A DNA stretch of 37,607 bases. It comes from Flavobacteriales bacterium UBA4422 (GTDB lineage Bacteria > Bacteroidota > Bacteroidia > Flavobacteriales_G > Salibacteraceae). A program made the position numbers and the translations under genes. This document shows, piece after piece, positions 1 through 8,733 of the stretch. Location of the stretch: the NCBI GenBank assembly GCA_002389645.1, contig DGQE01000003.1, forward strand, positions 1 to 37,607, in the 5' to 3' direction. Below the pieces are notes generated by a model. That model was not told where the DNA came from and searched no databases. It was given only the letters and a program-made list of their open reading frames with translations. Numbering within the stretch: position 1 is the stretch's first letter; every line of letters starts with the position of its first letter.

Positions 1-3
1 ATT

Positions 4-40
4 AAAAAAAGCCTCATCAATTGATGAGGCTTTTTTTTTT
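4..40. terminator. Rho-independent terminator, bidirectional
   Basis: A perfect 10-bp inverted repeat (GCCTCATCAA at 11-20 and its complement at 21-30) is flanked by an A-tract on the left and a T-tract of ten on the right. Either strand therefore gives a stem followed by U residues. It presumably ends transcription of a gene lying to the left of the window. Confidence 0.9.
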
Positions 41-93
41 GCTTGGTAACTCCTATCACATACCCTTCGTGCCAACCTAGATATTTTCGTGAT

Positions 94-1692
94 ATGAAAT
101 TACCACTACTCAGCCTTGTTGCGTTATTGAGCGCTCACATAGCATTTGCACAACCCTTCAATTATGAGATTCATCTTGAACCAGTTTCCATAGACAATCT
201 TGACGGAACGCACTCTTATGCCTTTGGCCAACACAATGGAAAATGGCTCATAATAGGTGGAAGAAAAGATGGTCTTCACGCAAGACAACCATTCAATGCT
301 TTCCCTGAAGCGCTGAACAATAAAGAAATGATGGTGGTTGATCCTATATCTAAACAAGTTTGGTCAGCGAACATGACTGAACTCAATCAAAGTATTAGTG
401 AGCAGCTGCAGTCAACCAACATGTGCTTCCATCAAATTGAAGATACTCTTTACATTGCCGGAGGATATGCTTACAGCGCAAGTCAGGCAGATCATATTAC
501 CTTCCCTTATCTCACTACAATTATTGTAAGTCAAACTATTGACGCCATTATCAATAATCAGAGCAAAACGAGTTTTATCAAACAAACCGAAGATGTTAGA
601 ATGGCTGTAACTGGAGGACATTTAGCCGAAATGGACAATGAACTGGTATTGGTTGGTGGTCATAAATTTGACGGTCGTTACAACCCAATGGGGCACAATA
701 CCTATGTTCAGACATATACCAATGCTGTGCGCAGTTTTATGGTGAATAATAGCAACAACAATCCAGTGATTCATTCCTTCTCCGAAATTATTGATGGTGT
801 AAACCTCCACCGTAGAGATTACAACCTGATACCGCAAATCTTTCCTGATGGAGCAAAAGGTTATACCATTTCTTCGGGTGTTTTTCAAGTTAATGTGGAC
901 CTACCCTATTTATATCCAGTTGATATTTCACCTAACGGAATAAACGCACGAACATCTTTTAATCAGTACTTATCTAATTATCATTCTGCCTCAGCAACAT
1001 TGTATGATACGGTCAATCAGATAAATCACAGCCTATTTTTTGGTGGAATGAGTCAGTATTATTACGCTAACGGAACATTAATGCAGGATGATCAAGTTCC
1101 GTTCGTTAAAACGATATCAAGAGTAAGTCGAGATGCGACTGATCAATTAACCGAGTATAACTTACCAATTGAAATGCCAAACCTTCAAGGTGCTGGTTCC
1201 GAATTTATTCCTGTAGAAAGTCTATTGATGAATGATCATGACATCATCCCTATAGGGGAAACAAGCGATGACTCTATTATGATTGGCTATATCTATGGTG
1301 GCATCAAATCATCTAGTACTAATCCTTTTTCAAATAATACAACAGCACAAACCTCAGCTGATGAGTCTGTATTTGAAGTATGGCTAATCCCTACAAACAC
1401 ATTGGGTGATCAGCAGGTTAATGGGCGCCACGGATTCAATACCGAGCTATTTCCTAACCCTTCTGACGGAAAAGTAAACGTTCGTATTACGTCACCTGCA
1501 TCAGGTAAAGGAGCTATTTTGGTGATGGACGCTCAAGGAAGAATCATTCACGATCTGGTAATCAATGTGATCCATAAAGGTGAAAATGAAGTACAACTTT
1601 TTGAAGCAGGTGCGTTAAGCAAAGGGGTCTATTATCTTTCATTTTCTTTGGATGACAAGTACTTCGATCAGAGCAGTTTGATTATTGAATAA
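94..1692 (+). CDS. Exported protein with T9SS type A C-terminal sorting domain
   Basis: A 532-residue protein. The ATG at 94 is preferred to an upstream TTG at 43 because it directly begins a signal peptide (MKLPLLSLVALLSAHIAFAQ). Residues from about 451 to the end (ELFPNPSDGKVNV, then GRII and KGVYYLSF) match the type IX secretion sorting domain of Bacteroidota. That domain directs proteins across the outer membrane and onto the surface or into the medium. The middle part has repeated glycine-rich segments (LIIGGRKDG, LYIAGGYAY, LVLVGGHKFDG, LFFGGMSQYY, IYGGI), which suggests a kelch-like beta-propeller. No catalytic motif is evident and the substrate or partner is unknown. The export route is well supported; the propeller is an inference from the spacing of the GG motifs. 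Confidence 0.85.
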   Translation: MKLPLLSLVALLSAHIAFAQPFNYEIHLEPVSIDNLDGTHSYAFGQHNGKWLIIGGRKDGLHARQPFNAFPEALNNKEMMVVDPISKQVWSANMTELNQSISEQLQSTNMCFHQIEDTLYIAGGYAYSASQADHITFPYLTTIIVSQTIDAIINNQSKTSFIKQTEDVRMAVTGGHLAEMDNELVLVGGHKFDGRYNPMGHNTYVQTYTNAVRSFMVNNSNNNPVIHSFSEIIDGVNLHRRDYNLIPQIFPDGAKGYTISSGVFQVNVDLPYLYPVDISPNGINARTSFNQYLSNYHSASATLYDTVNQINHSLFFGGMSQYYYANGTLMQDDQVPFVKTISRVSRDATDQLTEYNLPIEMPNLQGAGSEFIPVESLLMNDHDIIPIGETSDDSIMIGYIYGGIKSSSTNPFSNNTTAQTSADESVFEVWLIPTNTLGDQQVNGRHGFNTELFPNPSDGKVNVRITSPASGKGAILVMDAQGRIIHDLVINVIHKGENEVQLFEAGALSKGVYYLSFSLDDKYFDQSSLIIE

Positions 1693-1784
1693 GTATTTCT
1701 TATTTCATGATATTGTTGTTTTTGAGAAACTATTTCTCATGTCAATTGTCCGATTCAACGAATCAAGCATACATTTATGGCATC

Positions 1785-3125
1785 ATGAAAAAAGCAGTCC
1801 TAATTTTCTTCTCTCTTTTTTTCTCTTTATCGCTGCTAGCACAGGATAATACTAAACCTAAAAAGGTTTATCAATTTGAAATCAAAGAGGAAATTGCCGC
1901 ACCAGTTTGGCGAACAACCAAACTCGCCATGGAAGAAGCGCATGAAATAGGAGCTGATTTAATATTCATCAATATGAATACCTACGGGGGAGCCGTAGAC
2001 GCAGCTGACTCGATTCGCACGAAAATTTTGCAATCTAAGATTCCCGTTTATGTGCTTATTCAAAACAACGCAGCATCAGCTGGAGCATTGATTTCCATAG
2101 CATGCGACAGTATTTTCATGCAGCCAGGTTCTACGATTGGAGCAGCCACAGTGGTTGATCAAAGTGGTGAACCCGTTCCTGATAAATATCAAAGCTATAT
2201 GCGCAAGAAGATGCGCGCAACGGCCGAAGAAACTGGTCGTGATCCTGATATTGCAGAGGGCATGGTAGACCCCGACAAAGAAATTGAAGGCGTAAGCGAA
2301 AAAGGAAAAGTAATCACACTTACTGTCACCGAGGCTATTGAGTTTGGCTTTTGTGACGGTGAATTCAACACAATGGCCGAAGTCCTGCTTCATTCTGAAA
2401 TTGGTGAATACTCAGTAATAAAACAAAGACTAACCACTACTGATAAAATCATCGGGTGGTTAATTAACCCAGCATTTAGCGGCATTCTGATCTTGGTAAT
2501 TTTCGGTGGGATATATTTTGAATTACAATCACCAGGACTTGGCTTTCCAATTGTTGCTGCATTGGCAGCGGCAGTATTATACTTCGCTCCACTTTACTTA
2601 GAAGGCTTAGCAGAGAATTGGGAAATCCTTGTTTTTATCGCTGGGTTAATCCTAATCGCTATTGAACTCTTTGTTGTCCCAGGCTTCGGTGTAGCTGGAA
2701 TTGCTGGTATAACACTAACGATCACTGCGTTGGCACTTGCCATGGTAGGAAATGTTGGATTTGATTTTAGACCGGTAGAAATGAATGTTTTGGTGCGATC
2801 CTTTCTCATTTCCATCATTGCCTCCACAGTTTCCGTGGCAGGGTCTATCTTATTGGCCGTCAAACTGTTTCAAACCAATGCATTCGCTAGCTTAGTGCTG
2901 AATGCTGTTCAAAACAAATCAGAAGGTTACACAAGCGCGAGTAGTGAAGATGCCGCTTTAATAGGCAGTGAAGGGCTTGCATACACAGATATGATGCCCA
3001 GTGGTAAAGTTGAGATAAATGATCGGCTGTATGACGCTGCGTCTGAAGCTGGCTTTATAGAGAAGGGACAGCGCATTAAGGTAACAGACTATACAGGTTC
3101 AAATTTGAAGGTTAGATTACTTTGA
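1785..3125 (+). CDS. NfeD-family membrane-bound ClpP-class serine protease
   Basis: A 446-residue protein. The start at 1785 gives a signal peptide (MKKAVLIFFSLFFSLSLLAQ). A ClpP/crotonase-like protease domain follows at about residues 28-215, with the oxyanion-type motif NTYGGAVDAAD near 65-75. The likely nucleophile Ser98 sits in NNAASAGALIS, and candidate general-base lysines lie at 134-142; NfeD proteases use a Ser-Lys dyad. Four or five membrane helices span about 225-370. A C-terminal NfeD OB-fold follows (EGLAYTDMMPSGKVEIND onward). This is the full-length domain order known for long NfeD proteins, which are thought to act with stomatin-like proteins in membrane quality control. No stomatin gene is adjacent. 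The next gene starts 28 bases downstream on the same strand. Confidence 0.88.
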   Translation: MKKAVLIFFSLFFSLSLLAQDNTKPKKVYQFEIKEEIAAPVWRTTKLAMEEAHEIGADLIFINMNTYGGAVDAADSIRTKILQSKIPVYVLIQNNAASAGALISIACDSIFMQPGSTIGAATVVDQSGEPVPDKYQSYMRKKMRATAEETGRDPDIAEGMVDPDKEIEGVSEKGKVITLTVTEAIEFGFCDGEFNTMAEVLLHSEIGEYSVIKQRLTTTDKIIGWLINPAFSGILILVIFGGIYFELQSPGLGFPIVAALAAAVLYFAPLYLEGLAENWEILVFIAGLILIAIELFVVPGFGVAGIAGITLTITALALAMVGNVGFDFRPVEMNVLVRSFLISIIASTVSVAGSILLAVKLFQTNAFASLVLNAVQNKSEGYTSASSEDAALIGSEGLAYTDMMPSGKVEINDRLYDAASEAGFIEKGQRIKVTDYTGSNLKVRLL

Positions 3126-3153
3126 TACCAACTTTTTTTCTGAATATCGCACT

Positions 3154-3987
3154 ATGATTCGCACCCTACTCTGCATTATTTCGTTGTTATCCGTTATTAA
3201 CTTGCAAAGTCAGGCCCAGAGTAGGTATGTAGTTAAGGTAGATAAATACTTAGCCGGAGGTGATACGGTTAAAGCAGTCAAAAAACTCAACAAGTACATC
3301 AGCAAAAAGCCTGAATTTGCTGAACTCTACCTCAAAAGGGCCAAATTGAAAATTGAACGAGGAGATTACGATCCCGCGATGGTTGATCTCAATAGCTTTT
3401 GCAGTTTGAATCGTATTTGTGGAGAAGCTGAATACCTAAAAGGAATTGTGCGGTTTAAACAACACGATTATAATGGAGCGATAGTTCATTTAAGTGAATA
3501 CACTAAAATAAGAGACAATTCAACGGCTTGGTTCTATTTGGCTCTTTCTCATATGTGGCTGCAGAACTATTCTTTGGCAATCAATGGATTCCAAAAGTCA
3601 ATTCAATTAGAAGCTAATCAACCACTTGCTTATTACAACGCTGGCTTAGCTAGTTTTTACACAGATAACTTTTCCAATGCATCCATGTTCTTTGCTCAGG
3701 CTTTGGAGCTCTCTCCCAACGACACTGACATAAAAATTGCCCACGCAAACGCACTCATGCAACAAAAACAATATGCTGAAAGCAATGCTTTGCTGCGTGA
3801 AATCACAATTGGGGATAAAAACTATCCCGCTGCCCTATTCAATATCGGTGTGAATTATTTCAATTTGAACGAAAAAGACTTAGCCTGCGATTATTGGGTG
3901 CAAGCAAAAAAAATTGGCCATTTACAAGCCAAAGATGCTACTCAGCGGCATTGCGAGAAGAGATTAGGAAGAGTAAAAAAGTGGTGA
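3154..3987 (+). CDS. Exported TPR-repeat protein
   Basis: A 277-residue protein with an N-terminal signal peptide (MIRTLLCIISLLSVINLQSQ). About six TPR-like helical pairs follow; clear units include WFYLALSHMWLQNYSLAING and LAYYNAGLASFYTDNFSNAS. It is probably a periplasmic scaffold; no partner can be named. The gene lies 28 bases after the NfeD gene and may share its transcript. Its last 50 bases are antiparallel to the 3' end of the symporter gene, so both reading frames are used there. AATATCGCACT lies directly before the ATG, and the same string precedes the DUF58 gene at 21426. Confidence 0.8.
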   Translation: MIRTLLCIISLLSVINLQSQAQSRYVVKVDKYLAGGDTVKAVKKLNKYISKKPEFAELYLKRAKLKIERGDYDPAMVDLNSFCSLNRICGEAEYLKGIVRFKQHDYNGAIVHLSEYTKIRDNSTAWFYLALSHMWLQNYSLAINGFQKSIQLEANQPLAYYNAGLASFYTDNFSNASMFFAQALELSPNDTDIKIAHANALMQQKQYAESNALLREITIGDKNYPAALFNIGVNYFNLNEKDLACDYWVQAKKIGHLQAKDATQRHCEKRLGRVKKW

Positions 3988-5392
3988 TCAAACCGTTGAT
4001 TAGCAATAACTCAAACCCAATTTTATAGCCATTAAACCAAGCTTCACTGTTGCTTTGTAAAATGTAACACACTATTGGCGCAGCAATAGCTACAGCTGGC
4101 ACCCAACCGTCTTTTACTTTTCGCTTTGTAAATAACCCAAACGCATAGAGTCCCAAGAGCGGACCATACGTGAACCCTGCAACCTTAAAAAGTTCAGAGA
4201 TTACACTATTGTCATTCACTGATTTGAATACCATGATCACAATAAACAATAAGAAGGAAAATCCTATATGAACGATTTTACGCACCTTCTTATCGCTTGG
4301 TTTCTCCGTTTTGTCCATTCCCAAGAAATCAACACAAAAAGATGTTGTGAGCGCTGTAAGTGCGCTGTCGGCACTTGAATAAGCCGCAGCAACTAGCCCA
4401 ACAATAAATAACACTGCTGCAACCATTCCTAACTCACCGCTCAACGCCAACGATGGGTACAGCTTATCCCCTGCTATTGCAATATCAAACCCAATGTGAG
4501 CGGAATACAAATAAAGCAGATCTCCTAAAGACAAGAAAAGCAAGTTAGCCACAATAAGCACTGCACTGAACCAAAACATATTCTTCTGCGCTTCGCCAAT
4601 GTTTTTGCAGCTCAAGTTCTTCTGCATCATATCTTGATCTAGGCCTGTCATACTGATAGTAATGAACATTCCTGCCAAGAATTGCTTCACAAAATGTTTG
4701 CTATCATTCCAATCGTCAAAAAAGAAAACGTTGGAATAATCTGACTCAGCAATCGCGGAAGTCATTTCACCAAATCCCCAATCCATAGAATCCTTGATGA
4801 CGAAAATGGTGACAATCACTGCCAATAGCATTGATGCTGTCTGTAAGGTGTCTGTCCAAATAATGGTTTTGATTCCACTTCGGAAAGTGTACACCCAGAT
4901 CAAAACCACCGCCACCAACACTGCCAACCAAAACGGCAGATTCATCGGCTCAAACACAGCAATGTGCAAGGCTATCGCTACGAGGTATAAACGAAATGAG
5001 GCACCAATAACCCTGGAAAGTAAAAAGTAAAAAGCTCCCGTTTTATAACTCCAAAAGCCAAAGCGTTGCTCGAGGTAACCGTATATGGAAGTAAGGTTTA
5101 GTCGGTAATACAGCGGCATTAGGACGGTTGCAATGACCAAATAACCCGCCATGTAGCCCATCACCATTTGCATGTAGCTAAACTGGCTTGTAGCCACCCA
5201 ACCTGGAACGGAAATGAAAGTAACTCCACTCAAGGAGGCGCCAATCATACCAAAGGCCACCACAAACCAAGGCGACTGCTTTTTTCCTCTAAAAAATGCT
5301 GCATTCGAATCGTCCTTGCCCGTCAAAAAAGAAATAAGAATGAGTAGGGCAAAGTAGCCTACTATTATGGAGATGACCGTAAGTGCTGACAT
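3938..5392 (-). CDS. Sodium:solute symporter (SSS family)
   Basis: A 484-residue polytopic membrane protein with about 13 predicted helices. The SSS signature is visible around residues 333-346 (AAAYSSADSALTAL), where paired serines of the family help bind Na+. Other family-typical stretches are FGMIGASLSGVTFISVPGW near 50 and TDTLQTASML near 180. It should import a small solute together with Na+ across the inner membrane. The substrate (sugar, sialic acid, amino acid, urea or other) cannot be told from sequence alone. It ends on TAG inside the 3' end of the convergent TPR gene. A CACATTTG sequence resembling a -7 box ends five bases before its ATG. Confidence 0.88.
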   Translation of the reverse strand: MSALTVISIIVGYFALLILISFLTGKDDSNAAFFRGKKQSPWFVVAFGMIGASLSGVTFISVPGWVATSQFSYMQMVMGYMAGYLVIATVLMPLYYRLNLTSIYGYLEQRFGFWSYKTGAFYFLLSRVIGASFRLYLVAIALHIAVFEPMNLPFWLAVLVAVVLIWVYTFRSGIKTIIWTDTLQTASMLLAVIVTIFVIKDSMDWGFGEMTSAIAESDYSNVFFFDDWNDSKHFVKQFLAGMFITISMTGLDQDMMQKNLSCKNIGEAQKNMFWFSAVLIVANLLFLSLGDLLYLYSAHIGFDIAIAGDKLYPSLALSGELGMVAAVLFIVGLVAAAYSSADSALTALTTSFCVDFLGMDKTEKPSDKKVRKIVHIGFSFLLFIVIMVFKSVNDNSVISELFKVAGFTYGPLLGLYAFGLFTKRKVKDGWVPAVAIAAPIVCYILQSNSEAWFNGYKIGFELLLINGLITTFLLFLISSRNAAE

Positions 5393-5591
5393 GAATACAA
5401 ATGTGAAACGACAAGCTTAACGTGCTATCTGCCATCAGAATAGTTGTTAACACAGGGCTGGAGGTTGATAGTTGGGTGGTTGTGGTTTAGATCAGGTTCA
5501 TAATTAATGATTGCATTGGTTCGGTTTTCAAAGTTGAATTAGAAATATAGATATCACATGAACAATTCACCAAAAATTTCCTTTATTCACA

Positions 5592-5900
5592 ATGAAAAAA
5601 TTCAAAAGCTTCGACAAGGCGATTGCCTATTATAAGCAGCAAGGCTTTGCCCAAGAATTTCGTTTAAGCTTTGATACAATTACAGCCTTAGAATCAAAAA
5701 AGCAATTTGATACCTTTGATTTTGAGGTCATATCTACCGAAGAAATAACGGAAGATGACGATGTTATAGCCGTGTTTCTAATAGAGACCAACAATGGCAT
5801 CAAAGGTTACATAGTAAATGACTACGGCCACGATTCAGACCCCGTAAGCATCGAGATGATCGATAAGCTTCAACTCAAGAATGTAAGCAAACTCAATTAA
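5592..5900 (+). CDS. Small conserved Bacteroidota protein of unknown function
   Basis: A 102-residue soluble, acidic protein beginning MKKFKSFDKAIAYYKQQGF. It resembles a family of about 100 residues in Bacteroidota that I recall often being labelled 'phosphoribosylpyrophosphate synthetase', although it is far too short for that enzyme and lacks its PRPP-binding loop. The family pattern seen here is an N-terminal helix, an FDFEVISTEEIT strand, an acidic turn, and a GIKGYIVNDYG strand-turn. No function is assigned. The stop TAA shares a TTAA tetranucleotide with the stop of the convergent acyltransferase gene. Confidence 0.75.
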   Translation: MKKFKSFDKAIAYYKQQGFAQEFRLSFDTITALESKKQFDTFDFEVISTEEITEDDDVIAVFLIETNNGIKGYIVNDYGHDSDPVSIEMIDKLQLKNVSKLN

Positions 5901-7273
5901 AAGGTGGCCTTTTCGTAGTCTTTACGAAGTTTCATCAACTCAGCAATTATTGCAGCGCGCTCTGATAGCAAGTGCTTGACCTTTGAAGGATTCTTTCTCT
6001 TTAACCTGTTCCATCTCCACACTTTCATCAGTTTCCTGAATAATCGAACATAGCGAATGGCGTACCTGCCTGTTTGATAACCAACAAATAAGGTAACAGG
6101 GATCGCAACCCAGGCTATATACAGTTTTGAAGCCACTATTGATACTAATATGTACCAAATGAGGAAAACTACAAAAGACAAGGCGTATGCAAAAGAGCCC
6201 GCGAAAGCTGGATGAACAGCCCCTTGTTTGGTCTCACCGGATACTTTGATGAGTAAGTACTTAACAAAAGCCCATTTTGAAAAGGCAAAAGGGATGATAT
6301 TCATCAAAGCGCCAATGAAGAAAATGGGAAATCCAAAAAGCATAATCAATATTGTTCTTAATACAAACGAACTTGCTTTCTCAAACGGATTAAACTTCCA
6401 GAAACCCTCGCTTTCAAATTCTTTTATATAATGATCAAGGCGCTTTTCAAGCACTTCCATTTCATCTGTTTTCTTGGCTTTAAAATACTCCACTGATGAA
6501 ATAATGTCTTTCCTAACTCGGAAAACAGCACCCGCATCATTATAATCTAAGCCAATGTCTTTCAATAATATATCAGACAAGAGCTTCAGCACATTTTTCA
6601 CAACCAATACATCCTCTTCACTATCGATATGAAGCACTTGAGCTTTCATTTCTCTCCGTATTACTTCAGTCATTCGATCAGAACGTTCTTTATCATCAAT
6701 ACTTTGATCAGTAAGAATATCTCCAAAATCAATCGGTTCGCCAATATTCACCAATAAATCACTGTGAAAACGATGCGCATTCGTATAGTTCATTCCAATG
6801 GGCACAACCTTAGTCACTTTATCGCCCTTCATGTGAGCATCTGCTCCAATCTTTATTCTTGCTGCACCCGATTTCAATTCACGAATCCAGGGCACTGTTA
6901 AGCTGCTGGCTTCTGGATAGATAATGATGCGGTTTCCTTCATCAAGGCTGGTATAACATGCTTCAAACATGTCTTTATTGCTCACCTTCTCTCCGTTTTT
7001 GACTAACCAAGGTCGTTGAACGGGAATCATTTTAAAATACTTCTTGAATAACCAATCTTTCAATCCACTTCCAAACCACTCAGCTCCAGCTATAAAGGAA
7101 AGTTGCTTCTTAGAAAACGCAGCAATCACGATAGGATCCATTAATGCACTGGGGTGGTTAGAAACCAATATGGCCCCTTCGTGCTCCAAATTCTCTTTTC
7201 CAATAAAATGAATGTCTTTGAAGAAGCCTTGAATCGAAAGCTTCACTAAAGGCTTCAGTATATTGTATATCAT
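5897..7273 (-). CDS. PlsC-type acyltransferase (glycerol-3-phosphate or lysophosphatidate acyltransferase-like)
   Basis: A 458-residue protein. The N-terminal acyltransferase domain (about 1-220) carries the catalytic motif NHPSALMDP with His40 and Asp46. The His-X5-Asp spacing is that of the long, SCT1/GPT2-like subgroup rather than the usual His-X4-Asp. A YPEASSLT motif follows (Glu121, substrate phosphate-binding region). Two or three C-terminal membrane helices lie at about 310-400, with a basic tail. It should transfer acyl chains in phospholipid synthesis at the inner membrane; the exact acceptor is uncertain. The gene stands alone on this strand. TATTTTCG, a good match to the Bacteroidota -7 box, ends five bases before the ATG. 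Confidence 0.85.
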   Translation of the reverse strand: MIYNILKPLVKLSIQGFFKDIHFIGKENLEHEGAILVSNHPSALMDPIVIAAFSKKQLSFIAGAEWFGSGLKDWLFKKYFKMIPVQRPWLVKNGEKVSNKDMFEACYTSLDEGNRIIIYPEASSLTVPWIRELKSGAARIKIGADAHMKGDKVTKVVPIGMNYTNAHRFHSDLLVNIGEPIDFGDILTDQSIDDKERSDRMTEVIRREMKAQVLHIDSEEDVLVVKNVLKLLSDILLKDIGLDYNDAGAVFRVRKDIISSVEYFKAKKTDEMEVLEKRLDHYIKEFESEGFWKFNPFEKASSFVLRTILIMLFGFPIFFIGALMNIIPFAFSKWAFVKYLLIKVSGETKQGAVHPAFAGSFAYALSFVVFLIWYILVSIVASKLYIAWVAIPVTLFVGYQTGRYAIRYVRLFRKLMKVWRWNRLKRKNPSKVKHLLSERAAIIAELMKLRKDYEKATF

Positions 7274-7367
7274 AGAGTCGAAAATAACTATTCAACGGAA
7301 TTGATCGTTTAAAATAAAATGTTGATCGATGAATTTTATTGAACGATGTGATTCAGTTTATCAAGTG

Positions 7368-7375
7368 TACTTTCG
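7368..7375 (+). promoter_or_regulatory. Candidate -7 box for the AMP nucleosidase gene
   Basis: TACTTTCG differs by one base from the Bacteroidota consensus TAnnTTTG and lies 38 bases before the ATG at 7414. No clear -33 TTG lies at the expected spacing, so this is a weak call. Confidence 0.3.
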
Positions 7376-7413
7376 CAATTGGAGACCCATTCCATGCTTT
7401 AAAAAAACAGAAT

Positions 7414-8187
7414 ATGAAGACAAAAGAGGATATTGTAAATAACTGGTTACCAAGATATACAGGTGTTCCACTTGAATCTTTTTCTAAGTATATACTCTTA
7501 ACCAATTTCGATAACTATGTGGAGCGCTTTGCCAAGATTCATAACACAGAAATTCATGGTTTGGATAAGGCAATGCCTAGCGCTACTGCAGATGGAATTA
7601 GCATCATCAACTTTGGAATGGGCAGTCCAAACGCAGCAACTATAATGGACCTGCTAAGCGCTATTAAACCGGAAGCAGTTTTATTCTTAGGCAAATGCGG
7701 TGGACTAAAAACAAAAAGTCAAGTGGGAGATTTTATCTTGCCTTTAGCGGGAATCCGTGGTGAAGGAACGTCCAACGATTACTTTCCACCAGAAGTGCCT
7801 GCTCTACCCGCTTTTACATTGCAACGAGCCGTTTCTTCAACGATCCGAGATCACCATAAAGACTATTGGACTGGAACTGTATTTACGACTAACCGCAGAG
7901 TCTGGGAATACGATGAAAAGTTTAAAGAATACCTCAGGAGCGTACGCGCTATGGCCATTGACATGGAAACAGCTACGCTTTTCTCAGTAGGGTTCGCTAA
8001 CCACATACCCGTTGGTGCTTTGCTTTTAGTCACAGATCAACCAATGATTCCTGAAGGTGTAAAGACGGATGACTCTGATAAAAAAGTCAGCCGCGACTTT
8101 GTAGATGACCACATCAGCATTGGCATTGACTCACTCAAGGAAATACGAGAAGAAGGACGATCAGTACGGCATTTGAAATTTGAGTAA
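7414..8187 (+). CDS. AMP nucleosidase, Bacteroidota type (PNP superfamily)
   Basis: A 257-residue enzyme of the nucleoside phosphorylase superfamily. It is predicted to hydrolyse AMP to adenine and ribose 5-phosphate. The phosphate/nucleoside loop is GMGSPNA (residues 68-74). GKCGGL follows at 93-98, and the family purine/ribose site is MAIDMETATLF (180-190). The short length fits the compact form found in Bacteroidota rather than the roughly 480-residue E. coli Amn, which has an extra N-terminal domain. An upstream in-frame TTG at 7339 would add 25 residues with no homology to the fold, so the ATG at 7414 is chosen. The next gene starts six bases after the stop and is probably co-transcribed. 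Confidence 0.85.
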   Translation: MKTKEDIVNNWLPRYTGVPLESFSKYILLTNFDNYVERFAKIHNTEIHGLDKAMPSATADGISIINFGMGSPNAATIMDLLSAIKPEAVLFLGKCGGLKTKSQVGDFILPLAGIRGEGTSNDYFPPEVPALPAFTLQRAVSSTIRDHHKDYWTGTVFTTNRRVWEYDEKFKEYLRSVRAMAIDMETATLFSVGFANHIPVGALLLVTDQPMIPEGVKTDDSDKKVSRDFVDDHISIGIDSLKEIREEGRSVRHLKFE

Positions 8188-8193
8188 ACACTG

Positions 8194-8733
8194 ATGATCA
8201 AAGCAATCGAAATAGCAAAATCGCTTGAAGCTGATCGTAGTAAAGCCAATGTAAATCGTATCGTATTGGAAATGGCTAAGCATGGCTATGACTTTGAAGA
8301 TTATTTGAATATTGTTGAGCGAACTGAATTGCCCGTCAAGTGGTATCTAACATGGAACTTAGGGCACTATCTTCAAGAGTATTCTCACCTAGGCTTGGTG
8401 AAACAAAGGCTATTTTGGAACTTTAGCAAACAAGTTGAACATGAAGGCATGTTGCGCGACATCTGGCGATCATGGTCATTTTTGGTCGTACACGAGGAAC
8501 TAGAAGGAGATGTATTTGATCGAGCAATGCGCATTATTCCTTCTCAAATGCATCCCGTAGCTGTTAGAGTTCACGCCATGAAAACCGCTCACAACATCGC
8601 TAAGAATTATCTAGAAATAGCCGAGGAGCTTATAATGATTTTAGAAGACTTGGACCACGATGAATCAAGCGGCATTCGCGCCAGATCAAAAAACATAGTA
8701 AAAGATTTAAGAAAGAGTTTCGATTACAATTAA
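8194..8733 (+). CDS. Uncharacterised all-helical (HEAT-like) protein
   Basis: A 179-residue, soluble, predicted all-alpha protein without signal peptide or membrane segment. Residues such as LPVKWYLTWNLGHYLQEY and IWRSWSFLVVHEELEGD suggest stacked helical pairs like HEAT repeats. Similar short helical proteins occur in Flavobacteriia, sometimes mislabelled as adenylosuccinate lyase. I see no enzyme motif. It follows the AMP nucleosidase gene by six bases, so a link to purine metabolism is possible but unproven. Its stop shares TTAA with the convergent gene. Confidence 0.7.
   Translation: MIKAIEIAKSLEADRSKANVNRIVLEMAKHGYDFEDYLNIVERTELPVKWYLTWNLGHYLQEYSHLGLVKQRLFWNFSKQVEHEGMLRDIWRSWSFLVVHEELEGDVFDRAMRIIPSQMHPVAVRVHAMKTAHNIAKNYLEIAEELIMILEDLDHDESSGIRARSKNIVKDLRKSFDYN

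Noticed and set aside
1720..1740. Short hairpin GAGAAA/TTTCTC between the first two genes
   Set aside because: The stem is only six base pairs and is not followed by a T-run on either strand, so a terminator cannot be claimed.
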